From Litchfieldia alkalitelluris (lineage in GTDB: Bacteria; Bacillota; Bacilli; Bacillales; Bacillaceae_L), in NCBI RefSeq assembly GCF_002019645.1, contig NZ_KV917374.1, positions 1,500,696 to 1,564,695 of the forward strand: DNA of 64,000 nt. Direction: 5' to 3'. The notes beneath the pieces are model-generated. The model did not search any database. It saw nothing but the letters and a program-made list of their open reading frames with translations, and was not told where the DNA came from. Positions within the stretch are counted from its first letter, which is position 1. The number at the start of each line of letters is the position of its first letter. This document shows positions 1 through 9,557 of the stretch, piece by piece. A program made the position numbers and the translations under genes.

Positions 1-174
1 CTAAACATTAATGATGACCGTGAAATATTTTTTATGATGCAAATCATTTCTGCAGTAACGCTACGGAATTTTGTAGAGAAATTTGCGAAGGATTTAACAA
101 AAGAAGAAGCAATTAAAAATTATATCATTGAAATGAACATGTTGAAGAATGGTCTTGCTAAGAAACTTGAATAG
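1..174 (+). CDS. C-terminal end of a TetR-like regulator (partial)
   Basis: An open frame runs in from the left edge and stops at TAG 172-174, giving 57 residues. The fragment is helical and amphipathic (a stretch LRNFVEKFAKDL followed by a charged end), which fits the ligand-binding C-terminal helices of a TetR/AcrR repressor, but no DNA-binding domain is visible because the start lies outside the window. Assignment is by general resemblance only; any helical protein tail could look like this. Confidence 0.4.
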   Translation, partial: LNINDDREIFFMMQIISAVTLRNFVEKFAKDLTKEEAIKNYIIEMNMLKNGLAKKLE

Positions 175-286
175 GAAGGTGTTGGGGGATTATGTATTAC
201 TGAATACGTAGTCCTTATTTATTACTATTTATTGGGGTTAAAACCAACTAAAACAAAATAAATAAAAGTAAATAAAGAAAAAACGG

Positions 287-315
287 GTGATATTATATTT
301 TTTTTCATGTATAAT
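287..315 (+). promoter_or_regulatory. Probable sigma-A promoter of lutABC
   Basis: A perfect -10 box TATAAT at 310-315 is preceded, 17 bp upstream, by a weak -35 GTGATA at 287-292. The leader to lutA is about 70 nt. A short palindrome, TATGTGAACATA, lies near 341-352 and could be an operator, but no known LutR site can be confirmed by eye. Confidence 0.4.
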
Positions 316-390
316 TTAGAAAAAGATAAATTTTGAACACTATGTGAACATATAACTTGGCCTGTAAATAAGGGGAAGTGGGGAGATATT

Positions 391-1113
391 GTGAAAGTAT
401 CGTTATTTATTACATGTCTTGCTGATATCTTTTATTCTAACGTTGGAAAAGATACGGTAGAGGTATTAGAAAAGGTTGGTTGCGAGGTTCATTTTCCAGA
501 ACAACAAACATGCTGTGGGCAGCCTGCGTATAATAGTGGCTATCATAAGGAAACAAAAGAAGTGGCAAAGCATATGATTCGTACGTTTGAGGATTCAGAA
601 TATGTCGTTTCTCCTTCCGGATCTTGTGTTTCGATGCTACAAGAATATACACATTTATTTAAAGATGATGAAGTATGGAAAAAAAGAGCCGAAAATCTTG
701 CAAACAAATCCTATGAACTTACTCAATTTTTAGTAGATGTCTTAAAAGTGGAAAATATTAAAGCTAGTTTAAATGCCAAAGCAACTTATCACAAGTCATG
801 TCACATGACACGTTTACTAGGAGTGAAAGAAGCACCATTAAAGCTTCTTGAAAATGTAGAAGGGTTAGAAATGTCACCGCTTCCAAATAGCCATGATTGT
901 TGTGGTTTTGGTGGAACATTTTCGGTAAAGATGGGGCCAATTTCAGAGCAAATGGTAGATGAAAAAGTACGACATATTGAAGAAACAAATTCTGAGATTT
1001 TAATAGGTTCAGATTGTGGTTGTTTAATGAATATTGGAGGGCGTATTAATCGTCAAGGAAAACCAATAAAAATTATGCACATTGCTGAAGTGCTGAATAG
1101 TGAGGTGAAATAA
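391..1113 (+). CDS. lutA: LutA, lactate utilization iron-sulfur subunit
   Basis: 240-residue cytoplasmic protein of the LutA/YkgE family, part of the LutABC complex that oxidises L-lactate to pyruvate. Two cysteine-rich CCG domains are visible: [10 protein letters not shown] near residue 41 and CCGFGG near residue 170, with SCHMTRLLG between them, as expected for a heterodisulfide-reductase-like Fe-S protein. Length matches the family. It starts with GTG at 391 after AGGGGAAGTGGGGAG. lutB begins 3 bp after its stop, so lutABC is one operon. The neighbouring rhamnose genes generate lactate through lactaldehyde, which gives a local reason for this operon. Confidence 0.95.
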   Translation: MKVSLFITCLADIFYSNVGKDTVEVLEKVGCEVHFPEQQTCCGQPAYNSGYHKETKEVAKHMIRTFEDSEYVVSPSGSCVSMLQEYTHLFKDDEVWKKRAENLANKSYELTQFLVDVLKVENIKASLNAKATYHKSCHMTRLLGVKEAPLKLLENVEGLEMSPLPNSHDCCGFGGTFSVKMGPISEQMVDEKVRHIEETNSEILIGSDCGCLMNIGGRINRQGKPIKIMHIAEVLNSEVK

Positions 1114-1116
1114 AAC

Positions 1117-2541
1117 ATGCCAATGAAGATAGGTGATGAAAAGTTCTTTAATCGAGTCGAGAGCGGGATTAATAACGGCTTTATGAGAAATGCAGTAGCC
1201 TCTGCTCAAGAACGAATGCAAGGAAGACGATTGACTGCTACAGAAGAACTGGGGAATTGGGAAGAATGGCGAGAATTAGGTGAAGAGATTCGCACACATA
1301 CACTAGAAAACCTAGATTACTATCTTGAGCAATTAACCGAGAATGTGACTAAGCGTGGTGGCCATGTCTTTTTCGCTGAAACGGCAGAAGAAGCGAATGA
1401 ATATATCTCAAAGATTGTGAATGATAAAAAAGCGAAAAAGATCGTAAAATCAAAGTCGATGGTCACAGAAGAAATCAACTTAAATGAGGTCCTTGAAAAA
1501 GCTGGGTGTGAGGTAATTGAAACCGACTTAGGAGAATACATCCTTCAGTTAGATGATCATGATCCACCATCTCATATTGTTGTACCAGCACTTCATAAGA
1601 ATAAAGAACAAATTAGAGATACGTTTAAGGAAAAACGAGGATATGATAAGTCTGAAATTCCTGAAGAACTTGCATTATTTGCTCGTGAGCAACTTCGTGG
1701 GGAATTTTTGAGCGCAGATATTGGGATAACTGGCTGTAATTTTGCAGTTGCAGATTCAGGGTCAATTAGTTTGGTTACCAATGAAGGAAATGCACGCTTA
1801 GCTACAGCCCTTCCTAAAACACAAATCACTGTTATGGGGATGGAGCGAATCGTTCCTACTTGGGAAGAGCTTGATGTGTTAGTTAGCTTGCTTTGTCGTA
1901 GTGCTGTTGGGCAGAAGCTTACAAGTTATATTACAGGATTAACTGGGCCAAAAGATGAAGGTGATGTGGATGGACCTGAAGAGTTTCATCTAGTCATTGT
2001 CGATAATGGTCGATCCAATATTTTAGGGACTGAATTCCAAAGTGCTCTTCATTGTATCCGTTGTGCTGCATGTATTAATGTCTGTCCGGTGTACCGTCAT
2101 ATTGGTGGACATTCCTATGGATCCATTTACCCTGGCCCAATTGGAGCGGTTCTTACTCCATTACTAGGTGGTTATGAAGACTATAAGGAATTACCGTATG
2201 CGTCAACACTTTGTGCAGCTTGTACGGAAGCTTGCCCGGTTAAGATCCCATTACATGAACTATTAATTAAACATCGTCGAAAGATTGTTGAAGATGAAGG
2301 TAAAACTAGTTTTGGTGAAAAACTAGCGATGAAGGGATATCAACTAGCTGCAAGCTCTCCTACATTATATAAAGCTGGAACGAAATCAGCGAACACAGTC
2401 ATGTCACCTTTTACTGAAGATCATTCGATTAAAAAAGGTCCAGGACCAATGAAGCCATGGACCGATGTGCGTGACTTTCCTGCACCTACAAAAGAGAGAT
2501 TTAGAGATTGGTTTAAATCAAATCGAAAGGGGGAACAGTAA
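1117..2541 (+). CDS. lutB: LutB, lactate utilization iron-sulfur protein
   Basis: 474-residue central subunit of the LutABC L-lactate oxidation complex. The N-terminal two thirds is an LUD domain (conserved [17 protein letters not shown] around residue 210). The C-terminal part carries two 4Fe-4S ferredoxin motifs, [14 protein letters not shown] near residue 315 and [10 protein letters not shown] near residue 366, for electron transfer. Start ATG 1117 follows GAGGTGAAATAA. It sits between lutA (3 bp) and lutC (3 bp), so translation of the three is tightly coupled. Length and motifs match Bacillus LutB (YvfW). Confidence 0.95.
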   Translation: MPMKIGDEKFFNRVESGINNGFMRNAVASAQERMQGRRLTATEELGNWEEWRELGEEIRTHTLENLDYYLEQLTENVTKRGGHVFFAETAEEANEYISKIVNDKKAKKIVKSKSMVTEEINLNEVLEKAGCEVIETDLGEYILQLDDHDPPSHIVVPALHKNKEQIRDTFKEKRGYDKSEIPEELALFAREQLRGEFLSADIGITGCNFAVADSGSISLVTNEGNARLATALPKTQITVMGMERIVPTWEELDVLVSLLCRSAVGQKLTSYITGLTGPKDEGDVDGPEEFHLVIVDNGRSNILGTEFQSALHCIRCAACINVCPVYRHIGGHSYGSIYPGPIGAVLTPLLGGYEDYKELPYASTLCAACTEACPVKIPLHELLIKHRRKIVEDEGKTSFGEKLAMKGYQLAASSPTLYKAGTKSANTVMSPFTEDHSIKKGPGPMKPWTDVRDFPAPTKERFRDWFKSNRKGEQ

Positions 2542-2544
2542 TTC

Positions 2545-3267
2545 ATGGAGACTGGGCAAATTTATAATAAAGATAAATTCTTAACCAATGTTGCTAGTAA
2601 ACTTGGTCGTAAACGGAGAACAGAACCTGTAGTGAAACCTACTTGGACAAAACAACCACAGTTTGATGTGTTAAAAGATGCCTCTCAAGATGAGCTTGTT
2701 GATGTATTGAAAAAGCAATGTGAGGTCATTCATACACAAGTCTATGAGGTGAATACTTCGGGATTGAGTGAACAAATTGGGTTAATTTTAGAACAATATG
2801 AGGCAAGTTCAGTTATTACATGGAATGATAACCGCTTTACTGATTATGAGGTTGAACAATATTTGTTCGAAGAGCTTTCCAAAGAAGGGAAGGCAGTTCA
2901 CAAGTGGGACCCCTCCAGTGGCTATGAAAATATTGTTTTGGCTGAAAAAGCAGATGTCGGCATTACGTTTAGTGATATGACATTGGCTGAATCAGGCACA
3001 GTTGTCTTGTTTAGTGGTGCAGACAAAGGGAGATCGGTGAGTTTACTGCCAAAAACGTATATTGCGATTATCCCGAAAAGTACGATTGTTCCAAGGATGA
3101 CTCAAGCGACGTCACACATTAGTAACCTAGTGAATTCTGGAGAACTAGTAGCTTCATGTGTGAACTTTATATCAGGACCAAGTAATAGTGCGGATATTGA
3201 GTTGAATTTAGTTGTTGGGGTGCATGGACCTATTAAAGCATCTTACATTATTGTGAATGATAAATAA
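2545..3267 (+). CDS. lutC: LutC, lactate utilization protein C
   Basis: 240-residue LUD-domain protein, third component of lactate oxidation. The core shows ADVGITFSDMTLAESGTVV and a following LLPKTYIAIIPKSTIVP, the same fold as the LUD part of LutB but without ferredoxin cysteines. Start ATG 2545 is preceded by AAAGGGGGAACAG. It ends the operon and is followed within 16 bp by a hairpin terminator. The family role is known in Bacillus subtilis as required for growth on lactate; the exact chemistry of this subunit is not visible here. Confidence 0.95.
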   Translation: METGQIYNKDKFLTNVASKLGRKRRTEPVVKPTWTKQPQFDVLKDASQDELVDVLKKQCEVIHTQVYEVNTSGLSEQIGLILEQYEASSVITWNDNRFTDYEVEQYLFEELSKEGKAVHKWDPSSGYENIVLAEKADVGITFSDMTLAESGTVVLFSGADKGRSVSLLPKTYIAIIPKSTIVPRMTQATSHISNLVNSGELVASCVNFISGPSNSADIELNLVVGVHGPIKASYIIVNDK

Positions 3268-3282
3268 GTTGGGTTTTTGTGG

Positions 3283-3309
3283 GCTGTCACAGTTTTGTGG
3301 CAGCTTTTT
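3283..3309 (+). terminator. Rho-independent terminator of lutABC
   Basis: The 9-bp stem GCTGTCACA / TGTGGCAGC (one G-U pair) with a GTTT loop is followed by TTTTTATTTTT. It begins 16 bp after the lutC stop. Confidence 0.85.
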
Positions 3310-3327
3310 ATTTTTGAGGGTAAGGGA

Positions 3328-3640
3328 AAATGGTTGATAAAGTGTCAAAAGTGGTTGATAAAGTGCCAGAAGTGGTTGATAAAGTGTCAAAAGTGATGGA
3401 TAAAAGATAAAAAGTGATGGATAAATCTACTGAAGTGTTAGATAAACGGGTAAAAATCAATGAAGATTAATGGTTAAGTGATATTTTATTAGATAAATAT
3501 GATTGTGGGACCCTATTTTAAGTGAATATTTACGAAAAATCGATGAATCATGAAAAGTGGTTGATAAAAGCCCAAAAATGGCTAATAAATCTACCAAAGT
3601 GGCTAATAAGTTTACCGAAATGGTTGATATCCATTGAAAA
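3328..3640 (+). repeat. Degenerate 21-bp tandem repeats, two blocks
   Basis: The gene-free stretch 3310-3960 holds 21-bp units of the type AGTGGTTGATAAAGTGTCAA: about six in 3328-3453 and four more in 3553-3637, separated by unrelated AT-rich DNA. The period is a multiple of three and the plus strand reads as heptapeptides (VVDKVSK, VVDKVPE, VANKFTE). One block has ATG at 3330 and stop at 3410. No good ribosome binding site fits, so I treat it as repeat DNA and not a gene. Confidence 0.8.
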
Positions 3641-3879
3641 TTAATTAAAAATCCTTTTGACACTCCCTTTCGCAACACTATTAAGCTAGATAAATACAAG
3701 CTCAGGTAGAAAATCATCGATTTAGCCCACCAAAAGGATAAAAACCCACCCAATTCTAATTAAAGCACTTGTTTCAAAAGATTTATCCAAGTACAGACAG
3801 TTGCTCTCTCCCGTTTTCTAATTCATTTTCAAACAAAAACAAAAAAAGACAAAAAAAGTTCAAAAAAGTATTCCATAAT

Positions 3880-3923
3880 AAACAAACATATAGTAAAATT
3901 AAAAACAGAAGAAAACAAACATA
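3880..3923 (+). promoter_or_regulatory. Direct repeats upstream of rhaEW, candidate DeoR-type operator
   Basis: AAACAAACATA occurs at 3880-3890 and again at 3913-3923, 33 bp apart, about three helical turns. DeoR-family repressors often bind A/C-rich direct repeats of this look, and a DeoR regulator is encoded just downstream of rhaEW. Similar AAATAAACAA repeats precede rhaD at 12318. Function is inferred. Confidence 0.35.
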
Positions 3924-3967
3924 CTTACAATAAAAAACAAAAGAACATAAAGGTAGGGGAATGGAAA

Positions 3968-6037
3968 ATGGTAAAAAGCTTATGGGAATCAGAAAAAGCA
4001 GCTGGCTTAACTAAAGGGGTAGATGAGCTAGTATATCGTTCAAACTTAATTGGTACAGATCGCGCCGTATGTAACTGGGGTGGCGGAAATACTTCGATGA
4101 AAACAGTAGAAAAGGACTTCCGTGGTCGTAATGTAGAAGTGATGTGGGTAAAAGGTAGTGGATCTGACTTAGCTACAATGAAAGCGCATAATTTCACAGG
4201 GCTAAACCTAGAGGATATTAAACCATTAATCGAACGTGATGAAATGCCAGATGAAGAGATGGTTGCATACTTGGCTCATTGCATGATCGATAGCAAACAT
4301 CCACGTGCATCAATTGAAACATTATTACATGCATTTTTACCATTCAAGCATGTTGATCACACACATCCAGATGCGATTATCAGCCTTTGCTGCGCAGATA
4401 ATGGACGTCAAATTGCTGAAGAAATTTACGGAAATCGCTTTGTATGGGTACCATATGTACGCCCTGGTTTTACATTATCGAAAATGATTGCTGAAGGTGT
4501 AAAGAATAATCCAAATGCAGAACTTGTATTAATGGAAAAGCATGGTCTTGTTGTGTGGGGAGAAACAGCACAAGAAAGCTATGAAAAGACAATTTCTGTG
4601 ATTAATGAAGCAGAACAATATATTAATAGTAAAATAGACGAGTCAAAAACGTTCGGTGGAGCAAAATACCAATCATTATCAGAAGAAGAAGCAAGAAGCT
4701 TTGTTGCTCAAGTGATGCCTGTTATTCGTGGGGCTGTAAGCGATGAAAAGAAAATGCTATTAACATATGATAATGGTGATGATGTACTTCAATTTGTTAA
4801 CAGCTTCAATGCAAAAGACTTATCACAAGTAGGTGCAGCATGCCCAGATCACTTAGTTCATACAAAAATGAAACCATTATTCATTGACTGGGATCCACAA
4901 TCTAAAGATGTTGAGGCACTAATTTCAAGCATTAAAGAAGGCGTGGAAAGTTTCAAAGAAGAATATAAGAACTACTTCGAACGTAATAAAAACGAAGGCG
5001 ACAAAATGTTTGAACCAGCACCAAGAGTCATTCTTATCCCAGGACTAGGAATGATTAACTCTGGTAAAAACCTAGTAATGGCTAACGTAAGTGGTGCACT
5101 TTATCACCGTGCAATTGCTGTAATGAAAGGTTCTACAGCCTTAGGTGAGTTCGTCTCATTAAATGAAAACGAATCATATAACATTGAGTACTGGCCACTT
5201 GAGCTTTACAAGCTTTCTCTTGCTCCAGCTGAAGCTGAGTTTTCACGTAAGGTTGCTTTCGTAACTGGTGGTGCTGGTGGAATTGGTAGTGCAACTTGCC
5301 GCCGTTTTGTTTCAGAAGGTGCTCATGTTGTCGTTGCTGACTTAAATCTTGAAGGTGCGCAAAAAGTTGCAGCTGAGATCAATGAACAATATGGTGAAGG
5401 CCGTGCATTAGCTGTCAAGATGGATGTGACGAAGGAAGATCAAGTGAAAGCTGCGTTTGAAGAAACAGCACTTACTTATGGTGGGGTTGATATTCTTGTA
5501 AATAATGCAGGTCTTGCTACTTCAAGCCCATTTGATGAAACGACATTAGATGAGTGGAATTTAAATATGAATGTACTTGGAACAGGTTACTTCCTAGTAG
5601 CACGTGAAGCATTCTCTCAAATGAAACAACAAGGTATCGGCGGAAATATGGTGTTCATCGGTTCTAAGAACTCCGTGTATGCTGGTAAAAATGCATCTGC
5701 CTATAGCTCAGCAAAAGCACTTGAAACGCATTTAGCAAGATGTATTGCTGCTGAAGGTGGAGAATTCGGAATTCGTGTGAACTCAGTTTTACCAGATGCA
5801 GTATTACAAGGTTCTGCGATTTGGGGATCAAGATGGCGTGAAGAACGTGCGGCTGCATACGGAATTGAGCCTGATCAATTAGAAGAGCATTACCGTAAGC
5901 GTACAACGTTATTAGTTAATATCTATCCAAGTGACATTGCTGAATCTATTGCGTTCTTTGCTTCTTCTAAAGCAGATCGCACAACAGGTTGTATGATAAC
6001 GGTAGATGGTGGAGTTCCAGCAGCATTTACTAGATAA
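3968..6037 (+). CDS. rhaEW: Bifunctional L-rhamnulose-1-phosphate aldolase / L-lactaldehyde dehydrogenase
   Basis: 689-residue fusion equivalent to B. subtilis YuxG. Residues 1-420 form a class II aldolase domain (GGGNTSMK near 39, HPRASIETLLHAFLPF with the HTH/HPD metal-binding histidines around 110-135) that splits L-rhamnulose 1-phosphate into DHAP and L-lactaldehyde. Residues 430-689 are a short-chain dehydrogenase with the cofactor motif TGGAGGIGSA, NNAG and the catalytic YSSAK; in characterised homologues it oxidises lactaldehyde to L-lactate. Start ATG 3968 follows AAAGGTAGGGG. It is the first rhamnose gene after lutABC, whose product would consume the lactate formed. The only monofunctional relative nearby is rhaD at 12437. 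Confidence 0.93.
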   Translation: MVKSLWESEKAAGLTKGVDELVYRSNLIGTDRAVCNWGGGNTSMKTVEKDFRGRNVEVMWVKGSGSDLATMKAHNFTGLNLEDIKPLIERDEMPDEEMVAYLAHCMIDSKHPRASIETLLHAFLPFKHVDHTHPDAIISLCCADNGRQIAEEIYGNRFVWVPYVRPGFTLSKMIAEGVKNNPNAELVLMEKHGLVVWGETAQESYEKTISVINEAEQYINSKIDESKTFGGAKYQSLSEEEARSFVAQVMPVIRGAVSDEKKMLLTYDNGDDVLQFVNSFNAKDLSQVGAACPDHLVHTKMKPLFIDWDPQSKDVEALISSIKEGVESFKEEYKNYFERNKNEGDKMFEPAPRVILIPGLGMINSGKNLVMANVSGALYHRAIAVMKGSTALGEFVSLNENESYNIEYWPLELYKLSLAPAEAEFSRKVAFVTGGAGGIGSATCRRFVSEGAHVVVADLNLEGAQKVAAEINEQYGEGRALAVKMDVTKEDQVKAAFEETALTYGGVDILVNNAGLATSSPFDETTLDEWNLNMNVLGTGYFLVAREAFSQMKQQGIGGNMVFIGSKNSVYAGKNASAYSSAKALETHLARCIAAEGGEFGIRVNSVLPDAVLQGSAIWGSRWREERAAAYGIEPDQLEEHYRKRTTLLVNIYPSDIAESIAFFASSKADRTTGCMITVDGGVPAAFTR

Positions 6038-6134
6038 TAAGCATATGGTATATTATTTCTAGCAAACATGAGGTGAGTGAATAGCTCACCTCATCACTAT
6101 TTCGGAGAACGATGAGTATAGGGGTGTGAGGGCG

Positions 6135-6896
6135 GTGCTTGTAGCTGAACGTCATCAAAAAATAGTAGAAATCGTGAATGAAAAGCTAAGTGTTCGAGTT
6201 TCCGAGTTAAGCCAAATATTTGGTGTCACTGAAGAAACCATTCGAAGAGATTTAGAAAAATTAGAAAAAGAAAACCTGTTGCAGCGTAGCCATGGTGGGG
6301 CAGTTAGTGTAAAAAAGGAAGAAACTGAAATTCCTTATCTTGAAAGAGAAATTACCAATGCTACGGAAAAAAGAAAAATTGCTGTTGAAGCGGTTCGACT
6401 CATTTTCCCTGGTGATCAAATTGTCCTTGATGCAAGTACAACTGCATGGTATATGGCGAAGGAATTACCTGATATGCCACTATCGGTTATCACCAACTCA
6501 ATAAAAGTAGCATTAGAGTTAAGTAAAAAAGAACAAATCAAGGTCATTTCTACAGGTGGAATGCTTTTACCAGAATCCCTATCATATGTAGGTCCATTAG
6601 CTGAGAGATCTCTTCAAATGTATCATGTAAATAAAGCTTTTATTTCTTGTAAGGGTGTACATCTGAATGCAGGTCTTAGTGATGCAAATGAATGGCAGGC
6701 ATTGTTAAAAAAGCAAATGATGCAAATTTCAGATGAAACCATTTTAATGGTAGATTCTACAAAGTTTGGAACAAGAACCTTTGTTCAAGTAGCTGGCTTA
6801 GACGAAGTGGATCAAGTAATTACAGATTCTAATATTTCGCATGATTATGTTGAAGAATTTAAAGAAAAGAATATTAAACTAACACTAGTTGAATAA
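6135..6896 (+). CDS. rhaR: DeoR-family regulator of rhamnose genes (RhaR/YulB-like)
   Basis: 253-residue DeoR-type repressor: an N-terminal winged helix-turn-helix (ERHQKIVEIVNEK, then VTEETIRRDLEKLE) and a C-terminal sugar-phosphate sensor domain with DASTTAWYMA and STGGMLLPESLSYVG. I prefer GTG at 6135 (MLVAERHQKI) because the family starts this way and GGGGTGTGAGG lies at the right distance; GTG at 6126 would overlap that site. In Bacillus the homologue YulB sits with rhaEW/rhaB/rhaA, which is the basis for the gene symbol. A strong hairpin follows directly. Confidence 0.85.
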   Translation: MLVAERHQKIVEIVNEKLSVRVSELSQIFGVTEETIRRDLEKLEKENLLQRSHGGAVSVKKEETEIPYLEREITNATEKRKIAVEAVRLIFPGDQIVLDASTTAWYMAKELPDMPLSVITNSIKVALELSKKEQIKVISTGGMLLPESLSYVGPLAERSLQMYHVNKAFISCKGVHLNAGLSDANEWQALLKKQMMQISDETILMVDSTKFGTRTFVQVAGLDEVDQVITDSNISHDYVEEFKEKNIKLTLVE

Positions 6897-6900
6897 CATC

Positions 6901-6952
6901 ACAAACGCGTTAGAGTTCTTAAAATCAATTTTGAGACCTCTAACGCGTTTGT
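6901..6952 (+). terminator. Long hairpin terminator after rhaR
   Basis: A perfect 15-bp inverted repeat, ACAAACGCGTTAGAG at 6901-6915 and its complement at 6938-6952, is followed by CATTTTTG. It separates rhaEW-rhaR from the AraC gene. Confidence 0.8.
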
Positions 6953-7013
6953 CATTTTTGTCCTTCGTAGTTTAAAATGAAGGTGATTAGCTGAAATATG
7001 GGGGAAATAATAA

Positions 7014-7982
7014 ATGTCTATTAATCTTTTACACGAATTAATGGAAATGACAGATGAAGAACAGGCTATTTTACAATCGAAAAATCAAGTGATTAGAGAT
7101 ATTTATACAAGTCAATCGAATTTCATTATTGAAAGTGAGAAATTTTTACCTAAAGAAAAAATGATTATGGTCCGAAAACATACCCGTTTTATTGATTTCC
7201 CGAAACATAAGCATAATTATATTGAAATTAATTACGTTTATCATGGCTCGCTTACTCAAAAAGTGGGAAATGAAACAATTACTCTTCAACAAGGAGAGCT
7301 ATTATTTTTGAACCAGCATATCGAACATGAAATTGCTGCATGTGCAAAAGAGGACATTATCTTAAACTTTATCATTCAGCCGCAATTCTTTGAATTTATC
7401 TTCACCTATCTATCCTCGAACAATATTATTAGTGAGTTCTTGATTAATAGCATCTATAACAATACTCAAAATGGCCAATTTTTGTATTTTGCCGTTGCAG
7501 AAGTAGATGAAATTCAAGAGGTATTGAAGAAAATAATACTTGAATTAATGTATCCATCCTTTTTATCAGACTCTACTAGCAAGTTATACATGGGTTTGCT
7601 TTTACTCAACTTAATCAAGCATTCCGATAAAATAACCCATACCAAAGAAGATTCGGCTCAACCTTATCTCCTTGTAGAATCGTTAAAATATATTGAGGAA
7701 CATTTTCAGACAGCTTCTTTATACGAGCTTGCTGAAAAGCTTCATCAGCCTCATTACGCATTAAGTAAATATATAAAAAAGTCAACACAGTTTACATTCA
7801 AGGAACTTCTTCAAGAGAAGCGTTTAGCAAAAGCAAAGGAAATACTTGAAAGCACTGACATGGCTGTAACAGGTGTTGCTGAACAAGTTGGGTATGATAA
7901 TATTAGTTATTTTTATCGGATTTTTAAAAATAAATATGGTCATACTCCGAAAAAGTATAGAGAACATCTGTCGCATCAATAG
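7014..7982 (+). CDS. AraC-family transcriptional activator with cupin sensor
   Basis: 322-residue regulator. Residues 60-120 form a cupin-like sugar-sensing domain (DFPKHKHNYIEINYV, then TLQQGELLFLNQHIEHEI). The last 100 residues hold two helix-turn-helix motifs of AraC type, ending in the signature GYDNISYFYRIFKNKYGHTPKKYR. Start ATG 7014 follows GGGGGAAATAATAA. It lies between rhaR and rhaB, so it is probably a rhamnose-responsive activator of rhaBA; the presence of both a DeoR and an AraC regulator in one rhamnose cluster is unusual. The inducer is inferred from position only. Confidence 0.85.
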   Translation: MSINLLHELMEMTDEEQAILQSKNQVIRDIYTSQSNFIIESEKFLPKEKMIMVRKHTRFIDFPKHKHNYIEINYVYHGSLTQKVGNETITLQQGELLFLNQHIEHEIAACAKEDIILNFIIQPQFFEFIFTYLSSNNIISEFLINSIYNNTQNGQFLYFAVAEVDEIQEVLKKIILELMYPSFLSDSTSKLYMGLLLLNLIKHSDKITHTKEDSAQPYLLVESLKYIEEHFQTASLYELAEKLHQPHYALSKYIKKSTQFTFKELLQEKRLAKAKEILESTDMAVTGVAEQVGYDNISYFYRIFKNKYGHTPKKYREHLSHQ

Positions 7983-8055
7983 TGATAGATGTTTTTTTTA
8001 TTGTTAAGTGCAAATAAGGACAATAAATAAAATAATTCACGACATTATAAAGAGT

Positions 8056-8104
8056 TTGAAAATCAATTATGATTGTAATATGGTAAAGTAGCAAACGCTT
8101 TCAA
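8056..8104 (+). promoter_or_regulatory. rhaB promoter region with cre site
   Basis: A likely -35 TTGAAA (8056-8061) and weak -10 TATGGT (8079-8084), 17 bp apart, are followed by AGCAAACGCTTTCAA at 8090-8104. The reverse strand of the latter, TTGAAAGCGTTTGCT, matches the CcpA cre consensus at every fixed position. Its place just after the -10 box suggests glucose repression by blocking elongation or open-complex formation. Confidence 0.75.
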
Positions 8105-8120
8105 AAAAGAGGTGATCGTA

Positions 8121-9539
8121 GTGACAAAATATAGTTTAGCAGTTGATATAGGTGCATCAAGCGGGAGACTAATTCTAGGGTTTTTAGAGAATGGACAACT
8201 AAATCTTGAAGAGATACACCGATTTGAAAACAAAATCGTTCTAAAAGGCCAACACTATTGTTGGGAAGTTGATACACTTTTTGCTGAGATAAAAGAAGGT
8301 ATAAAAAAATGTACGGAAAAGGGAATTACTCCTGATAGTATCGGCATAGATACTTGGGCTGTTGATTTTGTACTACTAGATAAAAACGATGAACTATTAA
8401 CTGATGCTGTTGCATACCGGGATGCTCGAACAGATGGGATGATGGAAGAAGTATTTAATATCTTCTCTAAAGAGCGTTTATATTTAGAAACAGGAATACA
8501 ATTCCAAAAGTTTAATACAATCTATCAATTATATTCTATGAAACTTTCACAACCAGAAGTGTTAGAAAAAGCAAAATCATTCTTAATGATTCCAGAATAT
8601 TTTAATTATCTACTAACTGGTAAAAAAGCTAACGAATACACAAATGCAACATCAACACAATTGGTCAATGCATTTACGAAGAAATGGGACACTGTCCTTC
8701 TAGATAAACTCGGAATTAATAAAGAAATGTTCCAAGATATAAAAATGCCGAAGACAGTATTAGGTGAATTAACAGAGGAGTTGGAAGCTGAGTTTGGATT
8801 TAATATGAAAGTGATTCTCCCTGCTACTCATGATACAGGATCTGCAGTTATTGCTGTACCTGAACTAGAAGACACGATCTACATTAGCTCTGGTACATGG
8901 TCATTAATAGGTGTAGAAAATCACTTCCCAATCTGTATTACCAAAGCTTTAGATTACAATTTTACAAATGAAGGCGGAATCGATTATCGCTATCGTTTCT
9001 TGAAAAATATTATGGGGCTTTGGATGATCCAAGAAGTTAAACGCAATTACAATGATGAATATTCATTTGCAGAGCTTGTTGAATTAGCCAGAAATGCGCA
9101 AGATTTTACGTCAACTGTAAATGTGGATGAAGATCGCTTTTTGAAGCCAGACAATATGGTTGAAGAAATTCAAAAATATTGTCACGAAAATAACCAACAA
9201 ATCCCTGAGACGCCTGGAGAGGTCGCTAAATGCGTGTTTGATAGTTTAGCACTAAGCTACCAGCAAGCAATTGGTGAGATTGAAGAAATCTATGAAAAAG
9301 AATTTCCAAACATCAATGTTATTGGTGGTGGATGTCAAAACGAAATGCTAAACCAACTGATCGCAGATGTCACAAAGAAAAACGTATATGCTGGACCAGT
9401 TGAAGCAACAGCAATCGGAAATCTAGTGGCTCAGCTAATGGCGCTCGGTGAGATAGAAGATATCAATGAAGCTAGAACGATTATTAAGGATTCATTTGAA
9501 GTTAAAAAATATACACATAACCAAGCTTATGTTAAATAA
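8121..9539 (+). CDS. rhaB: L-rhamnulokinase
   Basis: 472-residue FGGY-family kinase that phosphorylates L-rhamnulose at C1 with ATP. The N-terminal actin-like motif VDIGASSGRLILG, the substrate-region GIDTWAVDFVLL and the C-terminal phosphate-binding NVIGGGCQNEMLNQLIAD are all present. I choose GTG 8121 (MTKYSLAVDIG) because AAAGAGGTGAT lies 6-9 bases upstream; GTG 8112 falls inside that ribosome binding site. rhaA follows after 18 bp, forming a two-gene unit preceded by a cre site. Confidence 0.93.
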   Translation: MTKYSLAVDIGASSGRLILGFLENGQLNLEEIHRFENKIVLKGQHYCWEVDTLFAEIKEGIKKCTEKGITPDSIGIDTWAVDFVLLDKNDELLTDAVAYRDARTDGMMEEVFNIFSKERLYLETGIQFQKFNTIYQLYSMKLSQPEVLEKAKSFLMIPEYFNYLLTGKKANEYTNATSTQLVNAFTKKWDTVLLDKLGINKEMFQDIKMPKTVLGELTEELEAEFGFNMKVILPATHDTGSAVIAVPELEDTIYISSGTWSLIGVENHFPICITKALDYNFTNEGGIDYRYRFLKNIMGLWMIQEVKRNYNDEYSFAELVELARNAQDFTSTVNVDEDRFLKPDNMVEEIQKYCHENNQQIPETPGEVAKCVFDSLALSYQQAIGEIEEIYEKEFPNINVIGGGCQNEMLNQLIADVTKKNVYAGPVEATAIGNLVAQLMALGEIEDINEARTIIKDSFEVKKYTHNQAYVK

Positions 9540-9557
9540 TATTGGAGGAATATCAAA

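Noticed and set aside
3330-3410. 26-aa heptad-repeat peptide gene
   Set aside because: Only a poor ribosome binding site is present and the unit recurs in partly degenerate non-coding blocks; kept as a repeat.
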